Source of the DNA: Buddleja alternifolia
Lineage: Eukaryota > Streptophyta > Magnoliopsida > Lamiales > Scrophulariaceae
Length of the DNA stretch: 64,000 nucleotides
Assembly (NCBI GenBank): GCA_019426215.1
Contig: CM033395.1
Location: 21,256,569 to 21,320,568 of the forward strand
Direction of reading: 5' to 3'
Part shown: positions 35,301 through 47,614 of the stretch, piece after piece
How positions within the stretch are numbered: position 1 is the first letter of the stretch
Layout: every line of letters begins with the position of its first letter
Notes under the pieces: model-generated
The model's input: the letters and a program-made list of their open reading frames with translations, nothing else
Database searches by the model: none
What the model was told of the DNA's origin: nothing
Made by a program: the position numbers and the translations under genes

Positions 35301-36237
35301 TCTCAAAGGGTGTGAAGTCTCCCGCTGGTATGGGACAGTTGGGAGACGGATCACGATCACATGATATGATTACTAAAGTATATGAGTTATTCATTTTGGT
35401 TTTGTTGTATGTATCGTGATTGATATTCATCCTTCTGATAGTTTATTTTCTCCAATGATCTGCTCGATAAGAGTAATCTTGTTCCTCCCGTAATATTCCG
35501 TTGCAGATTCCTTTTAAAGATAAAGGTAAAGCAATCCGTAACCTACGTCACTGAGTCATTCGGACTCACCCCTCCCTCTTTCTTCCTTTTCAGATAAGCT
35601 TAGTGTGTTGGATACGAAGGGAGAAATGAAGAGTAAAGGAAGCATTAGTTCATTGCTATTAGAGAAAGTGCTGCTTTGGGATGTATGATTGGGTATGTAT
35701 ATGTTTTGGCTTGGAGACCTGTAATTGACAGAGTTGTTGTTGAATTATGTAAGACTGATGAAGGATGTATGGTTGGTTTAGTTGGAATGAAAATTTTTAG
35801 TTTCAGCAAATGAAGTATTAGTATAGGTCTGACGCTTAGCGTTGACTCGAGAAAGGACGATATCCTGGATCGAGCTGGCGTTGCGGTGTGGCGGGCCACC
35901 AGGTGCTCGGTGGGCGCTACAAGTTCTTCATTACTTCTTGGTGATTGAAGGGCATTTCTCTCGTCAAAATTCATATCATACAAGTCTTGATGATTTCCAA
36001 TGCCCAATTGGGAATCTTCGACTTGCAGATCATTTTAGTGTACAACTATTAAACTCCTCTAGTACATCAGAGAGTTAATTCTTTTATTCATGGACTTATA
36101 GATGATTATAAAATATAAATGCCAATAATAGAGTAAACAACTAATATGCCTTTTACTAAAAGAATAATAACAATTACAATTTTATAGTGTCGTTTCTTTC
36201 TCTAATCCTCTAATGGCATTTGAGGACTGTTAAGAAT

Positions 36238-36799
36238 TTCATATTAGATGTTTTGATGATGACAAATAGGACTTCCTGTTAGACCCCGAAAAGTGTAAAA
36301 GCTTTCATACAATGTTATGTATAAGTACCTGAAAGCTTATTTATCTTAGGCTTATAGTATTTATCTTTGTAGAATTCTTTAGACTAAGTATGTGACACTA
36401 AATCACTTAGGAGAATTCTGGGTGAGTCTACCAAGTGATGAAGGTGAAGATCAAGCGTCTGAAGCTACGATAGATAAAGATATCTTGAAGCGTCCGTCAA
36501 ACGCTTTAGGGATTATCCCAGTGCTCAAACTACGAATGGATAACTCAGGCCGAATACTCAACATCAAGTGAAATGACGGAATTCTCAGTGAGACCATCAA
36601 GACAAGATTGAAGTGAAGAGTAAGCGTCTGAAATCACCGAGTCTAAGTTAACGTTTCTCAAGCGCCACATCCAGCGCTTAAACTTGTCAAGCGTTCAAAT
36701 ACTTCAAAGTGATACGAACTTTTAAGAAGTCGAAAAAGACTTCAGGGTCTATTCAACCCCCCCCTTCTAGACCCTTTCGTATACCACTTGGGACCAACA
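36238..36799 (+). repeat. Element B 5' LTR with large internal deletion
   Basis: The LTR starts TGTTAAGAATTTC and ends GGGACCAACA but is only 562 bp, against 1749 bp for its 3' partner. The join at 36621-36634 (TAAGCGTCTGAAAT) lies where two near-identical short repeats sit in the full LTR: TAAGCGTCTGAAAT and TAAGCGTTGAAAT. The TATA box and transcription start region are gone. Confidence 0.93.
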
Positions 36800-36801
36800 A
36801 G

Positions 36802-36821
36802 TGGTATCAGAGCGGTTGAAG
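36802..36821 (+). other. Element B primer binding site
   Basis: TGGTATCAGAGCGGTTGAAG, identical to copy A. It is followed by an A-rich expansion (36873-36885) not present in A. Confidence 0.92.
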
Positions 36822-36928
36822 TTGAAACCTAAGCGTTTCCAAGCGTAACTGCTTGTTCAGATCCATTTTTTTAAAAAAAAAAAAATCTTTTTTATATATA
36901 GTCGCTTTAAAATTACTTTAAATTCTTC

Positions 36929-39142
36929 ATGGCATTCTCTAAAGTTCCCAAGTTGACCGAGTCAAATTATGACTCTTGGAAGGTCAAAGCGTTTACTTAT
37001 TTGTGTTCATGTGATGATGAAATGTGTGATATCATTTCAGATGGGCCAATCAAAATATACAAAGTTATCACCAGAGCGCCCGAAGCCACAGAAGAAACAC
37101 CTGACGGTTATGTGGAGAAGCCCAAACAAGAATGGTCCACCGATGAGCGTCGACGAGCCAATCTAGACAATGTCGGTCGGAATGCATTATACACAGCCAT
37201 TGGTGACAATGACAACTTATTCAACAAAGTCAAATCATGCAATACAACTAAAGAAATTTGGGATAAGTTGGCTACTATTTGTGGTGGCTCAGCACAAATA
37301 AAGGAAAACAAATTATCAATTGCCAAAGAAAAATTCAACGGCTTCAAGATGCTACCTAATGAGACGCTAGAGCAATTAGACATGAGGTTTACAGCTCTTG
37401 TCACTGAACTAACATCTCTGGGTATGGAGCTACAAAATCGAGAAACAGTGGTCAAAATCTTTAGAAGTCTCCCAAGCAGATTCCTGATGAAAACAACTGC
37501 AATGAGAGAATCAAACAATCTGGACAGCCTAACTCCAGAAGATGCTTTCTCAGAACTCAAAGCATTTGAGTTTGAGCTGAATTCGGTCAGTGATGCAGTA
37601 AGTAATCCAGTGATCGAATCTGGAGCGCTAATGGCATCAATCAAAGGAAAATCTATCAAATAAAAAGGCTCGGATATAAGTGAGGAAGAAGAACTGGCGC
37701 TTCTAAATAGATTCAGGAAATTCCTGAAATATGAAAAGAAGGGAAACAGTCCTAAGCACCCATGACAAAGTTCATATCAAGCGCTTCCTCAAATACAACC
37801 ACAATATCAAGCGCCTCACTATCCTGCGTCCTCCTCCCTAGCGCCAATTCAATATCAAACTCTTTCTCAGCAAGATCTCTCAGCGCCTGCAGTGTTAAAC
37901 CAACGATCCACAAGATTAACAAACGAACAAAAGATGAAGACCAATCTTTGTTACAACTGCAGGAGACCAGGGCATTTCCAAGTTAATTGCCCATATCCAA
38001 ATGTGTCTAAACCTACAAAGCAAGATCACGCGGATAGAAACCAATTCAGGAGCAACCTGAGACAACAAGGCTTGCTAGCAGAATCAGAACCTCTCTATAC
38101 GCCTGAAGAGGACTTGGAATCATCAGATGAAAGCAGCGATGATGAACCATCAAAGGACTCAGCATTCATTTGTCTCATGGCAAGAGAAAATGAAGCATCT
38201 AACGACTTACCATCTGAGGTAACCACTGATTTGTATCATCCTCTCTCTTATGATGAATTACTTGACAAAGTAAAGGAATATTATACAGATTGTCAAGATG
38301 CCACCAAATTATTCCAAAATCACCATTGTATTATTTCAGCACTCAGAAGTGATAACTTAACGCTCAAAGCAGAGTTGCAAATTCAGCAACAGTGCATTGA
38401 GAAAAACCAATCACTCGAGAGTGAAATTACTCAGCTAAAAGGTGATCTTGATATAATAGTCAAAAGAGAAGCTGAAATGGTCGCTAAACTTGCCAAATCA
38501 GAGCAGCTTATCTCTTCATTATCAAAAGCGTCTAGAACGCTAGATAATGTGACTAAAGTAACCAGGGCATTTGGTGAAAAGACCGGTCTAAGTTTTGATA
38601 AATTTAGTTATAAAGCCAAAGCGTCCAATGTTACAACAATCAACAAAGGAAAAGGTGTAATCTTTGTTGAAGAAAGTTCAATCAGACAAACGCTGAATGA
38701 ATCAACAAATACTGGTACAAAAGCTAATGATAAAGTCAACACTGACTCAGGCAAAGGAAAGACCAAAGCGAATGTCTCACAAAAGAAAATATATCCAAAC
38801 GCTCAAAAAGCTAAGGAGATATTTTCTGCCAGTGAATCAAACGTTAAGCGTCCCGCACCAAAAGTGCATCCTAAGCCAGTACCAAACAGAATCAAACGTC
38901 TATATCCAAAACAATCCAGTTCATATTATCAACACTATGATAATTATGATTACGATTATGATTATTACTATAATCAAGGATATTTCTATACATCTAGAAA
39001 AAGTATGCAACTCAAAACGAAACCCAAGAAGGCCAATCTTTCTCCCATAGTGAAGACAAGGCAAATATTGGTTCCGAAAAATCTAATTCACGTCACTAAC
39101 AAAGAAGGACCCAAAACAAAATGGGTACCTAAAGGAAATTAG
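36929..39142 (+). pseudogene. Element B gag (two stops)
   Basis: One 738-codon frame with no frameshift, carrying stops at 37661-37663 (GAA in A) and at about 37764 (GGA in A, TGA here). Domains are as in copy A: copia gag N-terminus MAFSKVPKLTESNYDSWKVK, capsid region, CCHC knuckle CYNCRRPGHFQVNC (37949-37990), acidic segment, coiled-coil-like stretch (around SEITQLKGDLDIIVKREAEM), basic Tyr/Asp tail and KWVPKGN end. It forms the particle core in functional relatives. Comparison with A shows where each copy is damaged: no lesion is shared. Confidence 0.92.
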
Positions 39143-39156
39143 ATCTGCCCTTTTGA

Positions 39157-42100
39157 ATGCAGGTACCTAGAGCCAACACCGACGCTTCAGTATGGTACAT
39201 AGATAGTGGATCATCGAGACACATGACTGGATCAAAGGATCTCTTGATCAACTATCGTGCAACCAATGGTCCTCAAGTTATATTCGGTGATAATTCTAAA
39301 GGTAAAACTAAAGGTATAGGTATCATGCATAGGGGGAACATCATGATCAATGATGTATACTATGTTGAGGGTCTTAAACATAATCTCCTAAGCATAAGTC
39401 AATTCTGTGATAAAGGCTTTGAAATTAAATTTTCTAGTGACTTATGCGAGATAATCGATGTTAAGACAGGATCTACTAAATTAAAAGGAAGAAGAACAAA
39501 CAATGTATACTTAGTAGATTGGGATTCAACATTAGATAACAACCCTACATGTTTCGTAGCTAAGAATCAAAACGAATTAGGTTGGTTATGGCACAGAAAA
39601 ATGAATCACCTCAAATTCAAGACAATCTCTCAATTAATATCTCTAAATCTCGTAGAGGGATTACCTAAAGGTTCCTTTAATAAAGATCGCTTATGTGATG
39701 CTTGTCAAATGGGTAAACAAGTTAAATCATCTTTTAAGAAGATGCTTCATCTATCGACCTCTCGAATACTTGAATTACTACATTTAGATTTGTTTGGTCC
39801 TATTCAAATCATGAGCGTTAGTGGTAAAAAGTATTCACTAGTAATAGTTGATGATTTTTCACGCTATACATGGGTAGAATTTTTAGCATCTAAAGATGAA
39901 ACTAGTGCCAAGCTCACCTCTCTAATTCGTCAACTACAAAACTCAAAAGATCTAAAAGTGACAAGAATTAGAAGTGATAGAGGAACTGAATTTACTAACC
40001 ATATTGTTGAGAAATTTTGTAAAGACTTTGGAATACTTCATGAGTATTCAGCACCTAGAACACCTCAACAAAATGGAGTTGCTGAACGACGGAACAGAAC
40101 GCTTAAAGAAGCCGCTAGGACTATGTTAGCCGAGTCTAAGCTGCCTCAAAGGTTGTGGGCCGAAGCTATCAACACTGCTTGCTACACTCAGAACCGGTGT
40201 ATGATCAACAAGCAACATGAAAAGACTCCATATGAGTTATGGAAGGGACGTAAGCCGAATGTTTCATACTTTCATGTATTTGGTTCAAAATGTTTCATTC
40301 ATAACAATGGTTCCCAAAGCCTAAAGACATTTGATCCTAAAGCAGATGAAGGAATCTTTCTAGGTTACGCCAAAAATGGAAAGAGCTTTCGCATTTTAAA
40401 TAAGGTCAAATCGAAGGTTGAAGAATCTATTCATGTTGTGTTTGATGATGCTAACCAAGAACCGAGTAAGGTTAATATTAATGATGCAGGAATTGAAGAT
40501 TTATCTCAACAAGCGTCACAAATCAATCTGTGTGATGATAGTGATATTGATGAAGATAATGAAATCATTGTACCTAATCCTAAGACTACTCGTAAAGACA
40601 TCAACGATGACATTGCAAGAAACGCTGATGATCATGAAGGGAATGTTCATCTAGAGCAAACTCAAACTATAAACACTGAAGCGCCTACGCAAGGAATTGG
40701 TCAAGCGCCTGCACAGTTTAATCAAACGTTAGATCAATCTCTTAACCCGTTCCAACCAGACAGAAAATGGCTCAGAGACCATCCACCAGAACTAATTATT
40801 GGAGATATTGGAGCACCCGTTAGAACAAGAGCCGCTACAATAAATGAGGCCATGTTTGCAAGCTTCCTATCTCAAATGGAACCAAAGAAAGTGGATGAAG
40901 CGCTTAACGATCCAAGTTGGATAGAAGCCATGCAAGAAGAGCTAAACCAATTTGAAAGAAATGAGGTATGGACGCTAGTACCAAGACCAACCCACCAAGG
41001 GGTCATTGGAACTAGATGGGTCTATAGAAACAAAATGGATGAGAATGGGATTGTGATTAGAAACAAAGCCAGACTCGTAGCTCAGGGATACTGTCAAGAA
41101 GAGGTCATCGACTTTGATGAAACATACGCTCCAGTTGCCCGTCTTGAAGCAATCCGCATGTTTCTAGCGTTTGCAGCATTTAACAAATTTACAGTGTATC
41201 AAATGGACGTAAAGAGTGCATTTCTGAATGGTAAACTCCAAGAAGAAGTATATGTGGAGCAACCACCAGGATTCATCAACAACCATGGGAAAAGCATGGT
41301 TTACAAATTGGACAAGGCACTCTATGGTCTTAAACAAGCACCACGAGCATGGTATGACACTCTTTCTATCTTCCTTATAGGTAAAGGCTTTTCAAAAGGC
41401 AGCGTTGACACAACGTTATTCAAAATTACCCATAATGGAGATATTCTCCTAGTTCAAATTTATGTTGATGATATTATATTTGGATCTACCAATAAGCGTC
41501 TATGTGAGAAATTTTCGAAGATGATGCAAGATCAATTTGAAATGAGCATGATGGGTGAATTAACTTTCTTCCTAGGATTACAAGTTAAACAACTCCCTAA
41601 TGGCATATTCATAAACCAAACTAAATATACTAGAGATATGATCAAGAAATTTGGTATGGAAAATGCATCACCTTCAAAAATTCCAATGAGCCAAACGCTT
41701 AAGCTAGATAGAGATGATAATGGAAAGAAAATTGATATCACTAACTATAGAGGTATTATTGGATCACTTCTTTATCTTACAGCTAGTAGACCTGATATTA
41801 TGTTCTCAGTATGCATGTGTGCACGATTTCAAGCTGATCCTAGAGAATCACACTTAATTGCTGCTAAAAGGATCCTTAAGTACCTAAAAGGCACACAAAA
41901 TGTGGGCTTATGGTATCCTAGGGATTCTCCTTTTGAAGTAATTGGTTATTCAGATGCAGATTTTGCAGGATGCAAAATAAATAGAAAAAGTACTAGTGGA
42001 ACATGTCAATTTCTAGGTGATAGACTAATTTCATGGCATAGTAAGAAGCAACAGTCCATCGCTACTTCCACCGCTGAAGCTGAGTATGTAGCCGCTGGAA

Positions 42101-42408
42101 GCTGTTGTGCACAGATCCTTTGGATGAGGCAACAACTTAGAGATTATGGAATAATCCTAGATCCAACTCCTATCCATTGTGACAATCAAAGCGCCTTAGC
42201 AATGACTCAAAATCCAGTTCTTGACTCTAGAACCAAACACATTGACATTCGCTATCACTTTCTACGTGACCACGTTCAAAAGAAAGATATCTCCATGCAC
42301 TTCATTGGTACAGAAAAGCAACTGGCAGATATCTTCACCAAAGCGCTTAACGAACAAGGTTTTCTCACTTTAAGAAGTGAACTAGGTATGATTGATCTAA
42401 ATGCTTAA
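39157..42408 (+). CDS. Element B Pol polyprotein (PR-INT-RT-RNaseH), intact frame
   Basis: 1083 codons without interruption. Protease D16-S-G18; integrase HHCC (H146, H151, C180, C183) and D211/D274/E310 with the expected D35E spacing; RVT_2 from about residue 600, with D684 in [12 protein letters not shown] and YVDD at 769-772; RNase H with D933, E974/E976 and D1009, ending [14 protein letters not shown]. All catalytic residues I can check are present. The upstream codon is TGA (39154), so this ATG is the first in frame. The gag stop lies 14 bases earlier, in another frame; pol therefore needs frameshifting, reinitiation or splicing. One difference from A is Val instead of Gly at residue 650. 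The frame is intact, but its own promoter is gone. Confidence 0.95.
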   Translation: MQVPRANTDASVWYIDSGSSRHMTGSKDLLINYRATNGPQVIFGDNSKGKTKGIGIMHRGNIMINDVYYVEGLKHNLLSISQFCDKGFEIKFSSDLCEIIDVKTGSTKLKGRRTNNVYLVDWDSTLDNNPTCFVAKNQNELGWLWHRKMNHLKFKTISQLISLNLVEGLPKGSFNKDRLCDACQMGKQVKSSFKKMLHLSTSRILELLHLDLFGPIQIMSVSGKKYSLVIVDDFSRYTWVEFLASKDETSAKLTSLIRQLQNSKDLKVTRIRSDRGTEFTNHIVEKFCKDFGILHEYSAPRTPQQNGVAERRNRTLKEAARTMLAESKLPQRLWAEAINTACYTQNRCMINKQHEKTPYELWKGRKPNVSYFHVFGSKCFIHNNGSQSLKTFDPKADEGIFLGYAKNGKSFRILNKVKSKVEESIHVVFDDANQEPSKVNINDAGIEDLSQQASQINLCDDSDIDEDNEIIVPNPKTTRKDINDDIARNADDHEGNVHLEQTQTINTEAPTQGIGQAPAQFNQTLDQSLNPFQPDRKWLRDHPPELIIGDIGAPVRTRAATINEAMFASFLSQMEPKKVDEALNDPSWIEAMQEELNQFERNEVWTLVPRPTHQGVIGTRWVYRNKMDENGIVIRNKARLVAQGYCQEEVIDFDETYAPVARLEAIRMFLAFAAFNKFTVYQMDVKSAFLNGKLQEEVYVEQPPGFINNHGKSMVYKLDKALYGLKQAPRAWYDTLSIFLIGKGFSKGSVDTTLFKITHNGDILLVQIYVDDIIFGSTNKRLCEKFSKMMQDQFEMSMMGELTFFLGLQVKQLPNGIFINQTKYTRDMIKKFGMENASPSKIPMSQTLKLDRDDNGKKIDITNYRGIIGSLLYLTASRPDIMFSVCMCARFQADPRESHLIAAKRILKYLKGTQNVGLWYPRDSPFEVIGYSDADFAGCKINRKSTSGTCQFLGDRLISWHSKKQQSIATSTAEAEYVAAGSCCAQILWMRQQLRDYGIILDPTPIHCDNQSALAMTQNPVLDSRTKHIDIRYHFLRDHVQKKDISMHFIGTEKQLADIFTKALNEQGFLTLRSELGMIDLNA

Positions 42409-43518
42409 TCATTCAAAACATCATACTTTTGTTAGGCATGAAATTTAGGGGGAATTCACTTTATTTTATGTAATTTATGGGGAACCTACATAGGGGGAAT
42501 CTTAAAAGAGCTAACTATACTTAAGTGAATATGACCAAAAATGTTTTCCCTTGCATCGGTCATACGCACTTAGCACCATACACTTAAATCCTTTTGACGC
42601 TTATTACACAAATCTGTCTTAGCGTCTGCACTTCTTTCAAAATAAACTAAACGCTTAGCTTTATTCCCGGCTAAAGCACTTAGTAAAAAGATCCTTTAAA
42701 AGCAAGCGTACATTACCCTACGCTAAAACGAGAAAGTGGATTAATCAATCAATGCAATTAATGCTGACTTGACATTCCTCACCCTTCGCTCAAGAAAACC
42801 CATGGGTACTCATCACGTTTTTTCAAAGATGGTTCAGCACATGTACACGCGTCAGTACAACTACCATGTATCTTAGACGAATACAACCAGCGCTGAATAT
42901 TTTAAACCAAAAGTAAAACACTACTACCAAGACATAATGATAAGTACTGGGAAACTGTGTCCTCATACACACCCTGAAAAGAATAATTCTATATGTTACA
43001 ATGACCGCTAAAGCACAAAATGTTACTTGAAAGAGAACCTCAAGATTCTCAAGCGTCAACATAACACTGAATTGTTTCAAGCGTCATTCTGAATAGGTCC
43101 GGACGCTTTAACAAATTTTTGGCGGGTATTTGAATAGTTGTTCAAAATTATGGTTCCCGAACAGTTTTCATAAAAAAAACGTATCCGCTTTTCATGGGCA
43201 CACGTATCACTCTCAGTATATCAAAAGTCTCTGTTTCAAACTTTTAATCGGACGTCAAAATAGTATATGTGGAAGTTACTAAAAGAAACCGTGCCTATTT
43301 AATCTAAATTCACGTCCACAGTTATATTTTAACGGCAGAGATTTATATGTCAACATCTCAAACTTCAAACACAAAGAACATTCAAATTGAAGTATCTCAA
43401 AAAACACACTTTCTGCAGAAAACAAACACTCTTATACTCTATTACATTCGTGCAAGAAAAATCTCTCTCTTTCTCAAAACAAAAATTTTCATTCGTAATC
43501 TCTGTCTACTTCTCACTA
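42409..43518 (+). other. Element B pol to extra-ORF spacer
   Basis: A 1.1 kb non-coding spacer homologous to 14294-15401. It keeps the purine-rich GGGGGAA runs, the TATTTAAT motif (about 43295) and the CTTTCTGCAG acceptor-like site ending at 43418. The antisense 85-codon ORF (42823-43080) is also open here. Confidence 0.7.
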
Positions 43519-46500
43519 ATGGCACCCAAGAAAGCTACTGCTGGAACCACCGAAGTTGTTGTTAAGGTCACTGAAGGCCTTATAGTTGATTGGAAGTTTC
43601 TCTATGAAAACCCCCAAATTGATTTAACGGAAATGATGGATTCTGTAGCAGAGGCTGGGCTTCAAAAATTTCTCACAAAATATTCGTATATGTTTCCTGA
43701 AGAACTAGAATTTTTCTGGAGAAATGCTCGACTGTCTGACGATGAGACTTCCATCACTTGTTTGTTTCCTGTCTCCAAGAAGGAATCAAAAACGTTCACT
43801 CTCTCTGCGGCCTCTATTGCCCAGAATTTCTCTCTACCTAATGCTGGAGCCACTTTAGACACTATCACTGAAGAACAAATTCAAGAAGTCTGGACTCAGA
43901 TTAGCGCTTACGATGATGTTCCATACAAACCGTACTTTGAGAAGAAAGATATAGTGAACAGGTATCCAGTCTTGGCTGATTTCTGAAGTAAAAACATTGA
44001 ATGCAGAGTGGGAACCTTCGACAAAATCAACCCAACCCAGTTCCAGATGATGACTACCATCCTGCTCAAGATAAAAATCAACTGGAGCGCCTATATATTC
44101 AGCAGGTTCAGAGACAGTCTACGCACTTCAAACAGACATTATGGTCTAGTTTTAAGTGATCTAATTTTTCGAGCAGAGTGCACCTCTTCAGCAGGAGTCA
44201 CCGTGGCCAAGCATAAGTTCTATGGGCCAAGAATCATCAATAATCTCTTCAATCCACCCAAAGTTGGAGGTGCTGCTAAGCCTCTCTCTGAGCGCCAAGT
44301 TGTCCGAGCAGCGTCAGATGAGGAGGCTGAGCGTCCAGATCAGGAGAAAGCCAAACGTAATGTGAAGCGTCCCACTGTCACAAAGAAACGGGCTCCTTGA
44401 AAGCCCAAGGCTCAACCTATCAAAAGCGATGAAGATGACGAGGATTCTATACCCCTCATTAGTCGGAAAGATCTGGAAAAGGTTCTCAAAAATATTGACT
44501 TTGAAGAACCTGCAGTTCCACAGACTCAAGCGTTCCCCGCCAAAGGTATAAATGTGAAGCGTATCTTCAAGAGACGTAAGCGTCCAACTGCTGCCATTTC
44601 TTCTGAGGCTACACAAAGTGACCAAGCCATAGTTGCTGTCCCGATATCATCCTTTGAACCACCAGTTGATGTCCATCTGGATGTGGATATGGCCCACATC
44701 GTGGCCATCGCACATGAAGCTGCCATCGAATCCACAAATCTCGAGCCTGATGAACCTGAAATCCTAGGGGTTCAACCATTGCTTGCATTACCTAGTCCAA
44801 CACAGGCACGCTCAGAAGGTCAGAGCGATGCTAACGACGTTGTGATTCATCGACATTTTTTCAAGCTGGATCCCTTAAAGACTATCGATCACTCAGTCGA
44901 TTATTTCCCTCCAGCGCCCGCAGAAACCTACATACCTACCGGATATAATGAAGAAAGTCTTATCAATGCTGAGAATGATATCGCCAAGCTCATAAAGTTT
45001 GATCTGGCTGTACGCAACACTCTATTTAACACAGCCTTAACCCCAGCTGATAAAGTTTACTACACAGCCCTTGAACTCAGGAAGACTCCCAAACACATCC
45101 CGGCTTCAGTGACTCTCCAAACACAGAGGCAAGGAGGCAAGACTCCCAGAGCTGATGTTGATTTAGCTTATTATCTGGACTGTGGGACAAGCAAACCCAC
45201 TGGCTTCGCTCTCAGAGACTACAACATCAGAGTCTATGAGCGTCAGGATAAGCTTGTGAACCCAACGGAAACGCTACTAAACAGAGAAGGCTATTCTCAC
45301 TCCCCAACACTGGTAAAAAGCAGGGAAAACAAGCGCTCAGCTAATCCTTTCCTCCTGTGGAAGAATAAAGGAGTACATGCCGGTGAGCGTCCAGCTTCAC
45401 TGACCGAGATGATTCAACTTGAAACCGATGCATATTTTGACTGCGTCTGGAACGCTAACTACCAACCAGACAGGTATCGTTTTGAATCCATCTGTGATAT
45501 TCATCACCAAGGATTTCGTGCTATACTTAATGCAGGAACTGAGTACTGTATGACTGAGATAAGATGGGCTGAAGCTTACATGGGTGACACGTATAAATTT
45601 GAAGACTTGGTTAGCACTCCCCATCTGTTCAGAATAGGGATTCATGATAAAAAGACCAAATTTGCACGCTACATGCTAACGCAGCGTCAACATAGACTTG
45701 GACCCGTTCTGAAGCTGCCTCTGATCCGCCATCAACCTGAACACCGCTTAAGACAAGCGTTGCACAAACTGGCCAACTCTTCTCTACGCTTTGCTGATCA
45801 AGCGTCCACCAGCGGTTCTTCTCTCCTGTCCTGTCTGAACTTCACCCATAGCCATTGTGAAGACAACTTTTCTCTCATGATGACAATTATGCCTCCAGTC
45901 TCCCTATTCGACAAAATCTTCACAGAAAATCTGCGATAGTGGAATGGCTCTCGGATCAATCCCTTCAGAGGATATCCACTTCTTCCGTCTATTCGACCAG
46001 AAGTCTTAAGTCACTATGATTTTATTTTGTCGCTGCTAGAAAGATCTCAAGCGCTTGCTTCAGCCATCTACCCATACTTGGAAGAGTATTACCGGCTCCA
46101 CGTTCCCGACTCTCGGAAACCGAAGACTCTCCCAACAGATCGGCTAATTGGCTTCTCACAACACTATTGCCCAGATGCCTTATTCTCCATCTGCCAAGCG
46201 CCCTCCAAAATCTTTCCCACTCATGTGCTGGATATCCTCGGGCCAATGTATATCAGGGCCCTGGATAGTCCTATCAGAACGTTCATTCAAGGTACTTATC
46301 TCCCCACTCTCCATTTGAATGAACTGCTACAGACTGCTACGTATCCATATGCAGATTAGCCGTTTGCCAGCTTGGACTTTCGGTTTACGGCCTTTAGCCG
46401 TATAGAATCAGAATTTACTGCAGCACCAGCTGACACGTTACCTGCTCCTGAGCGCTTATTAGAATTACCTCAAGCGCCTCATTCCCCCAGTCCAACTGAA

Positions 46501-47427
46501 TCCGACTCTACTGCATCCACCGAGTCCAACAGTGCCCCAGAGCTTTGAGGAACAGTATTTGATCCTACTTATCAAGTACCTATTGAATCTCTCAAACACA
46601 CATCTCGTTTTAAGCCTCGAGTCAGCACTGCAATTCCCGACGCTCAAACGTCCATGACTGAATGCCTCACTCAAATACAGCAACTATCTACAGCTACTCA
46701 GGCAAGTCATGTGGCTTTAACCAATGATCTACAAAACCGGTTCACGGCTCTAGAGACCTCTCTCACAGACGCTAATCACGCTCAACTCCTGGTCATGAAA
46801 GAACATTTCGACCAGCGTCTAACCACTCTTGAGGCCTCTGTCGCTCAGATTGCTACTCAAGTCAGTCTTCTTACTCAGCATTTCATACAGACTGATGATG
46901 GCAATAAGGGGGAAAAGAAGGGAGAAAAGAGGAAATTGTCAACATCTAAAGATCAAGTTCCTCCTCCACCATCCAAGCATCAACATATTGATACTTCTCT
47001 CACACTGAGTACAGAACCAAGGTATCCCTATCTCTCTTTTGTAACTACATCGGTTGAAGCGTCCAATAAGAAAGAAACTCCCAGAGTGCTCTATCCAACT
47101 CTTCCATTGCCTTCAAGAGCACTGCTTGAACAGTTTGACATTCCTCTTCTCAGAGCATCAATTCCAGAACCATCTGATCCAGCAGTATTAGCCATAGAAA
47201 GAAAAATGTCTGACTTCGACCAAACCTTCAGAATTTGCCTACGATACATAGGCATCAGTCCAGAAGAATGGGATAAACATTTCATTGCCTTTAAGGCACG
47301 ACAAATTCAAGAAAACAAGCACATAATCAGTAAAGATCATGTTGCGATGATGACGTTAGAAGATCAGATAACTGAAGCAATCCGTGCTGAAATGACTAAG
47401 AGATACAAGATCAAGTCACGATCTTGA
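43519..47427 (+). pseudogene. Element B extra (envelope-like) ORF, five stops
   Basis: The same 3909-bp frame as in A, with no indels, interrupted by stops at 43984-43986, 44398-44400, 45937-45939, 46357-46359 and about 46546. Reading through them gives the same layout: an N-terminal plant-transposon-type domain (MFPEELEFFWRNA), the basic KRIFKRRKRP, a central region with AGERPASLTEMIQLETDAYF, a coiled-coil-like C-terminal region and a basic KKGEKRK run. No signal peptide or membrane span is evident. B has decayed more than A in this ORF and less in pol. The role in SIRE-type elements is unproven. Confidence 0.82.
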
Positions 47428-47600
47428 TTTTTACTTGTGCTTCTCTCTTTTTAGTTGTAAAATGCCTGTACTATGAAATATATATATAAAATGCATTTTA
47501 CAGCTGAAACATCACGTTAAAGCTCAAACTAACTTACTAACTTACGCTAACCTTCACTTTAGGTATCTAACGCTTGAACTACATAAGTATTGCCATCATC

Positions 47601-47614
47601 AAAAAGGGGGAAAT
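47601..47614 (+). other. Element B polypurine tract
   Basis: AAAAAGGGGGAAAT directly before the 3' LTR. Confidence 0.88.

Larger units (their letters stand above)
33040..35921 (+). repeat. Solo LTR, Tekay/Del-type chromovirus
   Basis: A 2882-bp unit from TGTAACACCCAATATT to GGGCGCTACA, flanked by AGTTC at 33035-33039 and 35922-35926. The TGTAACACCC start and GCTACA end are typical of Tekay LTRs. It contains a 110-bp tandem array and an ATAC/AT microsatellite. No coding region belongs to it. Confidence 0.88.

Noticed and set aside
35645..36007. 120-codon minus-strand ORF across the right end of the Tekay-like LTR
   Set aside because: It crosses an LTR boundary and a target duplication, so it is a chance join.
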